In this document: positions 43,336-50,864 of the stretch, one piece after another
Position numbering within the stretch: the first letter of the stretch is position 1
Layout: each line of letters opens with the position of its first letter
Origin: DASTHG01 sp035491895
Lineage (GTDB): Bacteria > Gemmatimonadota > Gemmatimonadetes > Gemmatimonadales > GWC2-71-9
Length of the DNA: 64,000 bases
Assembly (NCBI GenBank): GCA_035491895.1
Contig: DATJJY010000008.1
Location: forward strand, 1-64,000
Reading direction: 5' to 3'
Made by a program: the position numbers and the translations under genes
The notes under the pieces: model-generated
What the model was told of the DNA's origin: nothing
Database searches by the model: none
Seen by the model: the letters and a program-made list of their open reading frames with translations, nothing else

Positions 43336-43854
43336 TCAGCGCAGTCGCTTGCGAAACAGCGCCGAGGGATGGCCCTCGTGGGTGCAGTCGCGCTCATAGG
43401 TGAGGCCGACCTTCTCGAGCACGTGCCGCGAGGCGCGGTTCGCGGGATCGGTCAGACCCACGATCGTGGCGAGTCCCAGCTCGCGCTCTGCGAGCGCGAC
43501 GCAGCGGGACGCGACCTCCGTCGCGAGCCCCCGTCCCCAATACGGCTCATAGAAGGCGTAGCCCACTTCGACGTCGTCCATATCGTCGATCACGAGGTGC
43601 CGCAGCACCGCTCGCCCGACCGGCTCTCCCCCACCCCGCTCCCGCAGGATCCAGAGTCCGAACCCGTAGTCCGCCCAGTGGCGCAGGTTGCGCTGCAAGT
43701 AGGCTGCGGTCTGGTCCTCCTCGCGGACACCGCCCAGCCGGGCCATGACGGCGGCGTCGCGATGCATGCGGCGCACCTCGGGGAGGTGGTCCGGTGTGAG
43801 CCGCTCGGCCTGGAGCCGCTCAGTGGTGAATGCGTCCGGGAACGCTCCAGTCAT
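43336..43854 (-). CDS. GNAT acetyltransferase, RimJ/RimL-like
   Basis: 172 residues. FTTERLQAERLTPDHLPEV at the N-terminus, DVEVGYAFYEPYWGRGLATE (about 100-120, acetyl-CoA loop) and GLTDPANRASRHVLEKVGL (about 138) are typical of RimJ/RimL-type GNATs. The target is unknown. ATG 43854 overlaps the upstream stop (ATGA). Confidence 0.9.
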   Translation of the reverse strand: MTGAFPDAFTTERLQAERLTPDHLPEVRRMHRDAAVMARLGGVREEDQTAAYLQRNLRHWADYGFGLWILRERGGGEPVGRAVLRHLVIDDMDDVEVGYAFYEPYWGRGLATEVASRCVALAERELGLATIVGLTDPANRASRHVLEKVGLTYERDCTHEGHPSALFRKRLR

Positions 43855-44162
43855 CGGCGCTCGCGCACGTCGTAGTGCGCCGACCGCGCATCGTAGCGTT
43901 GCAGGAGGGCCTGGGCTCGTGGGGGAACGACGGCGACTTCGTAGTCGGTCCCGGCAAATTCGCGGATGGCATCGAGCGAATCGAACCACATGAGGGTCGT
44001 GAACTCGACGCTGTCGGAGAGGGATCGGCGCAGCAGGTCGATGCCGCGGAATCCGGCGATGTTGCGGGCGACGATCCCCGCGAAGATCTCGGAGCGCAGC
44101 AGCCGCTCGTAGGGGTCCGCGTTGGCGGGTGTCGTCCAGCCATGCCACACACGGCAGATCAT
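43851..44162 (-). CDS. Antibiotic biosynthesis monooxygenase (ABM)-like domain protein
   Basis: 103 residues. The start CRVWHGWTTPANADPYERLL, the central GFRGIDLLRRSLSDSVEFTTLMWF and DSLDAIREFAGTDYEVAVVPP follow the dimeric ferredoxin-like ABM/YgiN pattern. Members include quinone monooxygenases and haem-binding proteins; the function here is unknown. It overlaps both neighbours by ATGA. Confidence 0.82.
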   Translation of the reverse strand: MICRVWHGWTTPANADPYERLLRSEIFAGIVARNIAGFRGIDLLRRSLSDSVEFTTLMWFDSLDAIREFAGTDYEVAVVPPRAQALLQRYDARSAHYDVRERR

Positions 44163-44320
44163 GACCGGTGATCGCGCCGCTTGAAGAACTCGACCTGGCG
44201 CTCGTGCCGCAGCGCCGCCGCACGGCTCGGGAACGTCCCGAGGTTGCGGCGCTTCCCGGTCTTCGGATTCTTGCGCATCGAGTAGAGCCGGTATTTCCGG
44301 GGACCGAGCTTCCGAATCAT
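44159..44320 (-). CDS. Small basic protein (53 aa)
   Basis: ATG 44320 to TGA 44159. It encodes a highly basic peptide with KYRLYSMRKNPKTGKRRNLGT and SRAAALRHERQVEFFKR. The pattern (YRLYS..K.P.TGKRRNLGTF...AA..HER..FKR) is recurrent among uncharacterised bacterial small proteins and suggests nucleic-acid binding. It overlaps the ABM gene and the HAD gene by ATGA on both sides. Confidence 0.75.
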   Translation of the reverse strand: MIRKLGPRKYRLYSMRKNPKTGKRRNLGTFPSRAAALRHERQVEFFKRRDHRS

Positions 44321-44958
44321 GCGTCGAATCTAACGATCAGCTCGGCGCCATCGCGGGAAACACGCACCGACGTGAAGTCCGCGATCGTCCGCTCAGCGCC
44401 TGGCAGATCCTCCCGAGCATGCGTCGTGGTCAGGGCGACGACGCGGGCCCCCGCCGCGCGTGCCGCTTCGAGCCCGGGGGGGGCGTCCTCGAACACGATA
44501 CACGCGGCCGGAACGCGCCCCAGGCGCTCCGCGGCAAGGAGATACCCTTGTGGATCGGGCTTGCCGCGCTGCACGTGCTCGGCGGTCACGAATACGGCGG
44601 GGTGTGGGATCCCGGCGCGGTCCAGCCGCCGGCTCGCGAGCCCATATCCGCCGGACGTGACGATGGCCCAGCGGTCGGACGCGAGCGAGCGAACGAGCTC
44701 GAGAGCGCCGGGGATAGCGGTCAAGGGGCTCGTGTCCGCGGCCTCGGTTGCATCGAGCTCCCGGACCTCCCGGTCGAGATCGATCGTGGGGTCTACGGAC
44801 TCCAGCGTCTCCCGGATACGACGCCCATGGGCCACACGCAGGTACGGAGCGGGGTCGTACCCCCGCTCCGTCGCCCAGCGCCGCCAGATGTCCTCCACTA
44901 CAGCGCGCGAATCGACGAGCACGCCGTCCAGGTCGAAGAGCAGCGCCTCGCAGCGCAG
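44317..44958 (-). CDS. HAD-superfamily phosphatase (probable CTG start)
   Basis: 213 residues from CTG 44958, with the classic N-terminus LLFDLDGVLVDS (nucleophile Asp in DxD), IVTSGGYGLA (motif II), KPDPQGYLLAAERL (motif III Lys) and CIVFEDAPPGLEAARAAG (motif IV). It is of the beta-phosphoglucomutase/GPH type. The only standard start, GTG 44922, lies after the DLDG nucleophile and would give a dead enzyme. CTG 44958 or 44961 gives a normal N-terminus and follows the LVIVD gene stop (TAG 44966-44964). Confidence 0.85.
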   Translation of the reverse strand: MRCEALLFDLDGVLVDSRAVVEDIWRRWATERGYDPAPYLRVAHGRRIRETLESVDPTIDLDREVRELDATEAADTSPLTAIPGALELVRSLASDRWAIVTSGGYGLASRRLDRAGIPHPAVFVTAEHVQRGKPDPQGYLLAAERLGRVPAACIVFEDAPPGLEAARAAGARVVALTTTHAREDLPGAERTIADFTSVRVSRDGAELIVRFDA

Positions 44959-44963
44959 CAGGG

Positions 44964-46937
44964 CTATTGTGCTGCCAGGCGTTTCACTTCGTCCTGGAGC
45001 ATCCGCACCTTGGCGGCATCGGTCGAGCGCCGCGCATCGGTTGCGAGCTGCGTGGCGAGGGCGGTCAACGCGCGGCGGCGCGCCGGGCGCGACAGCTTCT
45101 CATCGCGGGCCAGCTCCGCCCGCACCGCGGTGAGACGGGCGGTTGTCAGACCGCTCGAGCGCGCCAGCTGGTCGATGTAGGCGCGGGCCACCACGAAGCT
45201 GGTCGGCCAGACGATCTTCTGCTGGTCCTGGACGTTCAGATAGTCGACGTGTACCAGCTTTGCCGCATCGATCTCGTTCTGCGACAGCCACGCGCCGGGC
45301 TGCAGCTCGAAGATGTCGAGCCCGCGACCGATCTCCGAGCTGATGAGGTAGCCATTGTACCAGTACGCGGCCCAGGATCCGGCGCCCACGAGCTTGGTCG
45401 AGTCCATCGGACCGCGGTCGAAGAAGGCGATCTCCTTCGGGTGCGCCGCATCGGTCCAGTCGAATACCGACACGCCGCCCTGATACCACCCCTGCGCCAT
45501 GATGTCGCGTCCGGGCACCGGAATCAGCGAGCCGTTGTGGGCGACGCAATTCTCCTGCGACGTCTGCGGCGCCGGAAGCTTGTAGTAGCCCTGGAACTTC
45601 AGCGTGTCGTGCGCGATGCTGAAGAGCGCATCCGCGCCCCACTCGGGTCTATCGGTGACGCGGCACTTGGGCTGCAGCCCCCCGCCCCACTCGTCGGTGA
45701 ACAGGACCTTGGTCCCGTCGTTGTTGAAGGTCGCCGAGTGCCAGAACGCGAAGTTCGAGTCGGCAGCGGCTGCGATGCGGCGCGGATTGGCCGGGTCCTT
45801 GATGTCCAGCAGGACGCCGTAGCCTGCGCACGCTCCGCCGGCCAGCCCGAGCGCCGGATAGACGGTGATGTCGTGGCATTGCACCGGCCCGGGCTTCGGG
45901 CCGGCCGGGGGATTCTGCGCGTTGACGATCTTGTCCACGATCGCCTGAAAGTTGGCTCGCAGCGTGGCGGTATCCGCAGCCGTCGGGGCTCCGCTTCCAC
46001 CCCGCGCCTTCACCAGGCTGTCGAGCTGCCGGGCGACGAACCGCGGCCCCGCGATCTGCTGCACGCCCTGGATCACGGCGATGAACGCGCCTTGGGCCCG
46101 AGCGCTGTCGGCCTCGCGGGCGGCCTCGGCCACGTCCTCCGGCGCCGGCCCGTGCGCCGCCGGCCCAACCAGGCCGGCCAGGATCGGCGGCTTGGTGACC
46201 ACGTGCGCCGATTCCGGATGCGCCAGGGGCACCTGAATAACCTCGATGCGGAACAGCTCGCTGTTCGGATCCTTGTCCGGCGCCAGCGCCGAGCATCCCG
46301 CCAATTCGCTGGCCGGGCGGACCGGCGCGCCGCCCGACACGTAGATGTACACGTTAGCGGTGTCGCCGGGCGACGTGACGAGCGTGTGCGTGTGGGAGCC
46401 ACGGCACGTCTGAACTGCGGTGATGGGTTTGGGGTGGAGGATGTCCGAGATGTCGAGGATGCGGATGCCGCGCATGCGATCGGCGCTCACCGTGTCGGCC
46501 ACGCCTTGCGTCCCGCAGTCGACCCGGCCGTTGAAGTCCTCACTTGAGACGAACAGCAGGTTGCGGTATACCGAGACGTCGTTCTGTGCCTCGGGGCAGA
46601 TGAAGGACGTGACGAGCGCGGGGTGGTCGGGCTGGGCGATGTCCCACACCTGCAGGCCGTGGAAGTTGCCCTGGATGACGTAGTGGCCCATGAAGGCGAG
46701 GTCGGAGTTCATGTACCCGAAGTCGCCGGGATCGGTGGTATCGGTGAACACGACGGGCTTGGGCGCCGCGCCGACGAGCTTCAGGTTCCAGGCCGCGCTG
46801 GCGGCGTTCATCCATCCGGCCCGAAGTCCGATCCTGGGGTCGGGGCTCGGCGGCGCGGCGGAGGTGGTGGCTTGACCGGCGGCACTGCTCGTGAGTGTGA
46901 ACAGGCCGATCGCGATAGAAGTGAACGCTGATCTCAC
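44964..46937 (-). CDS. Secreted LVIVD-repeat beta-propeller protein
   Basis: 657 residues with a signal peptide (IAIGLFTLTSSAAGQ). The body carries LVIVD-type blades: LAFMGHYVIQGNFHGLQVWD, IRILDISDILHPKPI, GVLLDIKDPANPRRI, GGVSVFDWTDAAHPKEI and GYLISSEIGRGLDIFEL. Conserved cysteines and the HTHT segment may stabilise the propeller. The Ala/Arg-rich C-terminal tail is helical. GTG 46937 has GGAG at a 9-base spacing. Function unknown. Confidence 0.87.
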   Translation of the reverse strand: MRSAFTSIAIGLFTLTSSAAGQATTSAAPPSPDPRIGLRAGWMNAASAAWNLKLVGAAPKPVVFTDTTDPGDFGYMNSDLAFMGHYVIQGNFHGLQVWDIAQPDHPALVTSFICPEAQNDVSVYRNLLFVSSEDFNGRVDCGTQGVADTVSADRMRGIRILDISDILHPKPITAVQTCRGSHTHTLVTSPGDTANVYIYVSGGAPVRPASELAGCSALAPDKDPNSELFRIEVIQVPLAHPESAHVVTKPPILAGLVGPAAHGPAPEDVAEAAREADSARAQGAFIAVIQGVQQIAGPRFVARQLDSLVKARGGSGAPTAADTATLRANFQAIVDKIVNAQNPPAGPKPGPVQCHDITVYPALGLAGGACAGYGVLLDIKDPANPRRIAAAADSNFAFWHSATFNNDGTKVLFTDEWGGGLQPKCRVTDRPEWGADALFSIAHDTLKFQGYYKLPAPQTSQENCVAHNGSLIPVPGRDIMAQGWYQGGVSVFDWTDAAHPKEIAFFDRGPMDSTKLVGAGSWAAYWYNGYLISSEIGRGLDIFELQPGAWLSQNEIDAAKLVHVDYLNVQDQQKIVWPTSFVVARAYIDQLARSSGLTTARLTAVRAELARDEKLSRPARRRALTALATQLATDARRSTDAAKVRMLQDEVKRLAAQ

Positions 46938-46968
46938 AGAAAAGGCTCCGTAGGGGTTGAGGTCCTCG

Positions 46969-47841
46969 TTAGGCCCACCGCTGCACCCGGTCCACAATCT
47001 GATCGTCGCCCAGCTCTTCGCAAAGGGCCGTCAAATCCGAGCGGTTCGCTCCGTTCCAGCGGAGTTCCTCGGGACGTTCCACGAGTGGAACGTCCGCGCG
47101 CAGTGTCGCGAGGCGGCGATAGAGCAGCGCGGCATCGCGGGACTCGCGCAGGCTGCGCGCCAGTCCCGCCGCCCCGCGGACCGTAACCTGCCACAGCGCC
47201 TCGTCGTCTGGAATCTCCTCGAGATGGCCATAGCGGGCCAGCAGCGTCGTAGCCGAGCGCTCTCCCCAGCGCGTGACACCGGGGTAGCCGTCCGCGGCAT
47301 CGCCGACGAGCGCGAGCCAGTCGGGGATGGAGGCGGGTGGTACGCCGAACTTCTGGATCACGGCCGGCTCGTCGTAAACGAGCCGGCGGCGCCGGTCGAG
47401 ACAGACGACGCGCGATCCGCGGACACACTGCGCCAGGTCCTTGTCGGGCGAGCAGATAACCACCTGCTGGACGTCGGAGAGGTCGGCGGCGCGCGCGGCG
47501 GCAGTCGCGAGCGCATCGTCCGCCTCGAATTCCACCATCGGCCAGACCACCACACCCAGGGCGCTGGTGGCGCGCTCGGCGAGCGGGAATTGCGCCAGCA
47601 GCTCTTCGGGGACTCCCTCGCTCGTCTTGTAACCGGGATACAGCTCGTTGCGGAACGACTCGATCACATGGTCGAAGGCGCATCCGACGTGCGTGACACC
47701 GTCCTCCCTGAGCAGCGACAGCAACGAGCGCATGAGACCGATCGTGGCGCCGACCTCGACGCCGGCGGGAGAGGTCTGCGGGGGCGCACCGAAGTGGGCC
47801 CGGAACAACTCGTAGGTGCCGTCGACGAGGTGAATGTTCAG
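46969..47841 (-). CDS. 5'-3' exonuclease / flap-endonuclease-like protein (probable CTG start)
   Basis: 290 residues from CTG 47841. N-terminus NIHLVDGTYELFRAHFG (metal Asp), VEFEADDALAT (about 109), VVICSPDKDLAQCV (about 129) and the helix-hairpin-helix region VGDAADGYPGVTRWGERSATTLL (two parts, about 175-197). It is the FEN-like fold of DNA polymerase I N-termini, standing alone. CTG overlaps the upstream stop as CTGA; the only standard start, GTG 47877, would translate 12 residues shadowing the previous gene. Confidence 0.85.
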   Translation of the reverse strand: MNIHLVDGTYELFRAHFGAPPQTSPAGVEVGATIGLMRSLLSLLREDGVTHVGCAFDHVIESFRNELYPGYKTSEGVPEELLAQFPLAERATSALGVVVWPMVEFEADDALATAAARAADLSDVQQVVICSPDKDLAQCVRGSRVVCLDRRRRLVYDEPAVIQKFGVPPASIPDWLALVGDAADGYPGVTRWGERSATTLLARYGHLEEIPDDEALWQVTVRGAAGLARSLRESRDAALLYRRLATLRADVPLVERPEELRWNGANRSDLTALCEELGDDQIVDRVQRWA

Positions 47842-48386
47842 GAGGCGACGGGGGGCGGCATCACCGGTGGTACCCACCCCGGCGGTGCTTCGGGCCAGAC
47901 GGTGTCGGGCCGCGCCGGTGCCGCTTGCTCGCGGCCCAGGCGCCCGGGATCGATCTCAGCGAAGACAAAGTTTTCGGGTGGGACCGGCGCGCCGGCGAGC
48001 CTCCGCAACAGCGCGAGCTGCCCCGCGTGCGTCATGGCGTCGGCGAGCGGGCCCTGCAACAGCCGTTCGGTCGACACACCATCGACCAGCGGCTCGGCAG
48101 CCTCGATGTGTGCGGCCAGCGTCTCGAGCATGCTGTGAAACCGGGCGATCTCGGCGTCGAGGGTGGGCAGCGCGTCGGCGCGATAGCGTCCCCCGATAAA
48201 GAGCGTGCACGTGTAGCCGAGCACGCTCGTCATGTGGCGCACCAGCTCGGCCGGCGTCCGGACCCCCTCCTGGGCACGGAAGTCGCCGAAGCTCGCGGGC
48301 GCGTCGCGCAGTGCTTTTTGGGTGCGATAGGCCAGCGCGGCGAGGAAGTGTCTCAACAACCCGCGTTTCTCATCCGGCATAGACAC
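47838..48386 (-). CDS. DinB-like four-helix protein
   Basis: 182 residues. Helical, with an Ala/Leu-rich bundle and histidines at DinB-like spacing (ELVRHMTSVLGYT near 47, DAMTHAGQLALLRRLAG near 115), so probably a metal-dependent DinB/MDMPI-type fold. The Pro-rich C-terminus (PEAPPGWVPPVMPPP) is likely disordered. GTG 48386 or ATG 48380 may start it. It is coupled to the nuclease gene. Confidence 0.7.
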   Translation of the reverse strand: MSMPDEKRGLLRHFLAALAYRTQKALRDAPASFGDFRAQEGVRTPAELVRHMTSVLGYTCTLFIGGRYRADALPTLDAEIARFHSMLETLAAHIEAAEPLVDGVSTERLLQGPLADAMTHAGQLALLRRLAGAPVPPENFVFAEIDPGRLGREQAAPARPDTVWPEAPPGWVPPVMPPPVAS

Positions 48387-48437
48387 TCATTTCGTTGGGT
48401 AAGCCTCGGGGAGGCGATGCTGTCAAAACTGTGTGGG

Positions 48438-48932
48438 CTACTCGCCGCGCGGAAGGCGTGGGATCCAGCGACCCACCGTCTTCGTGTACCGCTCGTACGA
48501 GGGGCCGAATTGACGGCGCAGCGCCGGCTCCTCATACCCGATCACGAACAGATTCACCAGGGCGAGCCAGCCGGCACCGTACAGGGCGAGGGCGGCGGTC
48601 CGCGCGATGAGCAGCTCGCCCAGGAGAATCGCAGCGACGCTGACATACATCGGGTTGCGCACGAAGCGGTACAACCCCCGTACGACGAGCTCCCGGGGCG
48701 GATCGACCGGCGCCAGTGTCCCTCGCCCGCGGCGCGCGAACTCCCAGATGCACGTAGCAAGCAGTCCCGTGCCCACAGCGGCGAGCAGGATGCCCAGAAG
48801 CTGCAAGGGATCTCGCCAAGCGATCCGCGCACGCCCCAGCCCGAGGTATCGCCACGGAATGTACCCCGCCACGATCCCGGGGAGTGCCGCGGCCCATACG
48901 AGGCTGCGCAGCGCGAGCCAGAGCGAGGACAT
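48438..48932 (-). CDS. Isoprenylcysteine-methyltransferase-like (ICMT/PEMT) membrane protein
   Basis: 164 residues with about four TM helices. The C-terminal signature GLYRFVRNPMYVSVAAILLG (about 85-105) and EEPALRRQFGPSYERYTKTVGRWIP (in the last 30 residues) are the RHPxY-H-E-E SAM-binding pattern of the ICMT/PEMT/NnrU methyltransferase group. Substrate unknown. ATG 48932 shares one base with the upstream 56-codon gene's stop. Confidence 0.88.
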   Translation of the reverse strand: MSSLWLALRSLVWAAALPGIVAGYIPWRYLGLGRARIAWRDPLQLLGILLAAVGTGLLATCIWEFARRGRGTLAPVDPPRELVVRGLYRFVRNPMYVSVAAILLGELLIARTAALALYGAGWLALVNLFVIGYEEPALRRQFGPSYERYTKTVGRWIPRLPRGE

Positions 48933-49102
48933 CAGGGCGAGCGTTGCGGGTGATCAGAGCCCTCGACCACACATGCCGCGTAGCCGAGCACGCGGTCACC
49001 GCCTTTCAAACCGCTCGGCACGGGCTTCCAGCCGCGCGCGAGTCGTGCGTCGAGCAGCTCCCGATCTGCCGGCCGGTGATCCCAGACGGCGACCGCCGCC
49101 AC
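48932..49102 (-). CDS. Small protein (56 aa)
   Basis: GTG 49102 to TGA 48932 encodes VAVWDHRPADRELLDARLAR, GWKPVPSGLKGGDRVLGYAA and a short tail. The W-D-x-R ... ARLARGWKPV ... GLKGGDRV pattern reads like a folded alpha/beta mini-domain. It fills an otherwise empty gap in a chain of overlapping genes (10 bases after the 73-codon gene, one-base overlap with the methyltransferase). No SD is visible. Confidence 0.45.
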   Translation of the reverse strand: MAAVAVWDHRPADRELLDARLARGWKPVPSGLKGGDRVLGYAACVVEGSDHPQRSP

Positions 49103-49111
49103 GGCACCGAG

Positions 49112-49333
49112 TCAGCTGGTGTCGTACACCAGGTAGCGGCTGCCATACGGAATCAGCACGTCGTGCGTGTACTCGTCCTGCGTCAGCACCGATTCGACGC
49201 CAAGCGGTGGGGTGTGCGCGCGTGCCCATTCGAGCGCCCGCTCGAGCGTGGTGTGCCCGGCGACCGCTCGACCGAGCGACTCGCGCTCGGCAGGCGTGAG
49301 CCCGGCATGGTCGACCAGCGGGAGGTCATCCAT
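49112..49333 (-). CDS. Small conserved-looking hypothetical protein (73 aa)
   Basis: 73 residues. DDLPLVDHAGLTPAERESLG, LERALEWARAHTPPLG and the C-terminal DEYTHDVLIPYGSRYLVYDTS. The EYTHDV...YLVYDT ending recurs in uncharacterised small proteins that act on or accompany membrane proteins. ATG 49333 overlaps the next gene's stop by 8 bases. Function unknown. Confidence 0.7.
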   Translation of the reverse strand: MDDLPLVDHAGLTPAERESLGRAVAGHTTLERALEWARAHTPPLGVESVLTQDEYTHDVLIPYGSRYLVYDTS

Positions 49334-49838
49334 GGGGCGCCTGCCCGTCAAGGCCGGTCGCGGGATGGGCCGGACAGCGTTGCACACTTCGGGTATGCCA
49401 CCAGCTCAACCAATCGCTCCGATGCCATGTGTAGCTGTTGGGTGACGTGAGGATGAGGTCCCACTCGACCGGCGTGCTGTCCCGTGTCAGGCGCGTCTCC
49501 CCCCGCAGGACGCCGCGAAGGGAGCTGCGCGTGACCCGGAGAATCTCGTAGTACGCGATCGAATCGAGCGCGCCGCTGGCGAGCGTGTAGGGTCGCGCGG
49601 CCGTGATCGTCATCGTCTGGCGGTTCGCGGAGAAGTCGATCTGGTGCGGGTTGTCGCGGCATCCCGAATCGGCGGGCGTCCACGCCCAGGTGCCCCGCAG
49701 GACGGCGAAGATGTCTCTCCCCGGGGGCACCTCGTACACACGTGTGACGGAGCGATAGAGCGCAAAGATGGCGAACGGGATCACGAGCCCGGTCCAGAGC
49801 GCGACGCGGGGCAGGACGGAATGGATGCGGGACGTCAT
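49326..49838 (-). CDS. Single-TM hypothetical protein
   Basis: 170 residues. One N-terminal TM helix (VALWTGLVIPFAIFALY) leads to an extracytoplasmic domain with a lipocalin-like run (IFAVLRGTWAWTPADSGCRD, TRLTRDSTPVEWDLILTS). It ends Ser/His/Pro-rich. Function unknown. ATG 49838 is chosen because it overlaps the upstream DinB stop (ATGA). Confidence 0.65.
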   Translation of the reverse strand: MTSRIHSVLPRVALWTGLVIPFAIFALYRSVTRVYEVPPGRDIFAVLRGTWAWTPADSGCRDNPHQIDFSANRQTMTITAARPYTLASGALDSIAYYEILRVTRSSLRGVLRGETRLTRDSTPVEWDLILTSPNSYTWHRSDWLSWWHTRSVQRCPAHPATGLDGQAPHG

Positions 49839-50359
49839 GCGATCCAGGACCATTGCCACAATCCGTCGGTGGCCGTTCGCGGGAGCCGCTGACCGAGCTG
49901 CCGCGCGATCAGGACGATCTGCCCGCGGTGATGTGCCTCGTGAGCCACGAAGTACGCCAGCACGTGGCCCACATCGAGCGGCAAGTTACGCCACACGTAC
50001 GCGCGCGTCGGCGGCACTTCCCCACCGGCGTCGAGTCCGAGCTCGAGTACCGCTGCGATGCCGCGTCCGCTCTGCTGGAGGGCGCGGGCCAGGTCGCGCC
50101 GCGACACCGTGTGCGGGTCCACGCGCTCGGGAACCGGCACCCCGTGCGGGGCGCCCAGCGTGCGGATCCAACTGCGCCGCGAGTTGTGGAGGTGGGCGGC
50201 GATTGAGCGCACGGTGCGGCGTGGCTCACCCGGCACCGCGGCCCGCCACAGGACGAGTGGCACCTGTTGCACCAGGCGAGTGGTGACTCGCTCGTTCGTT
50301 CGCCAGCTGGCGCGCAGCGTCCTCCGCAGGTCGGGAACCCCGTTGCCAACGGCTCTCAT
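49835..50359 (-). CDS. DinB-family protein
   Basis: 174 residues. Four-helix bundle with putative metal histidines in AAHLHNSRRSW (about 52), and VGHVLAYFVAHEAHHRGQI (about 135-153), where AHHRGQ is the diagnostic DinB motif. It could be a metal-dependent thiol-transferase-like enzyme; substrate unknown. ATG 50359 overlaps the upstream stop. Confidence 0.88.
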   Translation of the reverse strand: MRAVGNGVPDLRRTLRASWRTNERVTTRLVQQVPLVLWRAAVPGEPRRTVRSIAAHLHNSRRSWIRTLGAPHGVPVPERVDPHTVSRRDLARALQQSGRGIAAVLELGLDAGGEVPPTRAYVWRNLPLDVGHVLAYFVAHEAHHRGQIVLIARQLGQRLPRTATDGLWQWSWIA

Positions 50360-50838
50360 AAGGCGCGGACGGCTCTCTCGCGGATCACGAACTGGAGCTC
50401 GAGCGTCTCTCCCGGGGGGAGCGCGGCCCAACGAGCGAACAGGCCTCGCCGTGCCTCCCGCACCTGACGCAGGTCCTCCTCACTGACGGCGTAGGGTGCC
50501 GCGAGCCGGAGATCCGTCGCGGACCATTCTCGACCGGACGCCCGCTCGGTGTCGAGAAATCCCACGATCTGCTCGACCGTGTGGGCCTCGGGCGGCAGTG
50601 GCCCGCGCGGCCAGGGGTTCCCGAAGTCGCTCAAGTCCCAGCCTGCGGCGAGGAGACTGTAGAACCCCCGCAGGTCGAGTACCGTTTCGACAGCATAATG
50701 GGTCAGGTCGTGCAGCGGAAAGAACCGCCCCTGCGCTCCGTCCTGCCGTTGCCAGGTGACGGAGCCGTCGGCCCGGACGCAGCTGAGCGCCGCGGAGTCG
50801 TCGGTCTTCTTCTTGATGTGGATCATGATACCGGGCAT
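50356..50838 (-). CDS. Hypothetical protein (160 aa)
   Basis: 160 residues. MIHIKKKTDDSAALSCVRADG leads into TWQRQDGAQGRFFPLHDLTHYAVE (two parts), a central helical part and a C-terminal RRGLFARWAALPPGETLEL. LHDLTHYAVE near residue 43 resembles metal-binding helical hypothetical proteins often next to DinB genes. Not recognised further. Heads the chain of coupled genes down to 48438. Confidence 0.65.
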   Translation of the reverse strand: MPGIMIHIKKKTDDSAALSCVRADGSVTWQRQDGAQGRFFPLHDLTHYAVETVLDLRGFYSLLAAGWDLSDFGNPWPRGPLPPEAHTVEQIVGFLDTERASGREWSATDLRLAAPYAVSEEDLRQVREARRGLFARWAALPPGETLELQFVIRERAVRAL

Positions 50839-50864
50839 GCGGCGGCCCCCGAGGGGATCGATCG

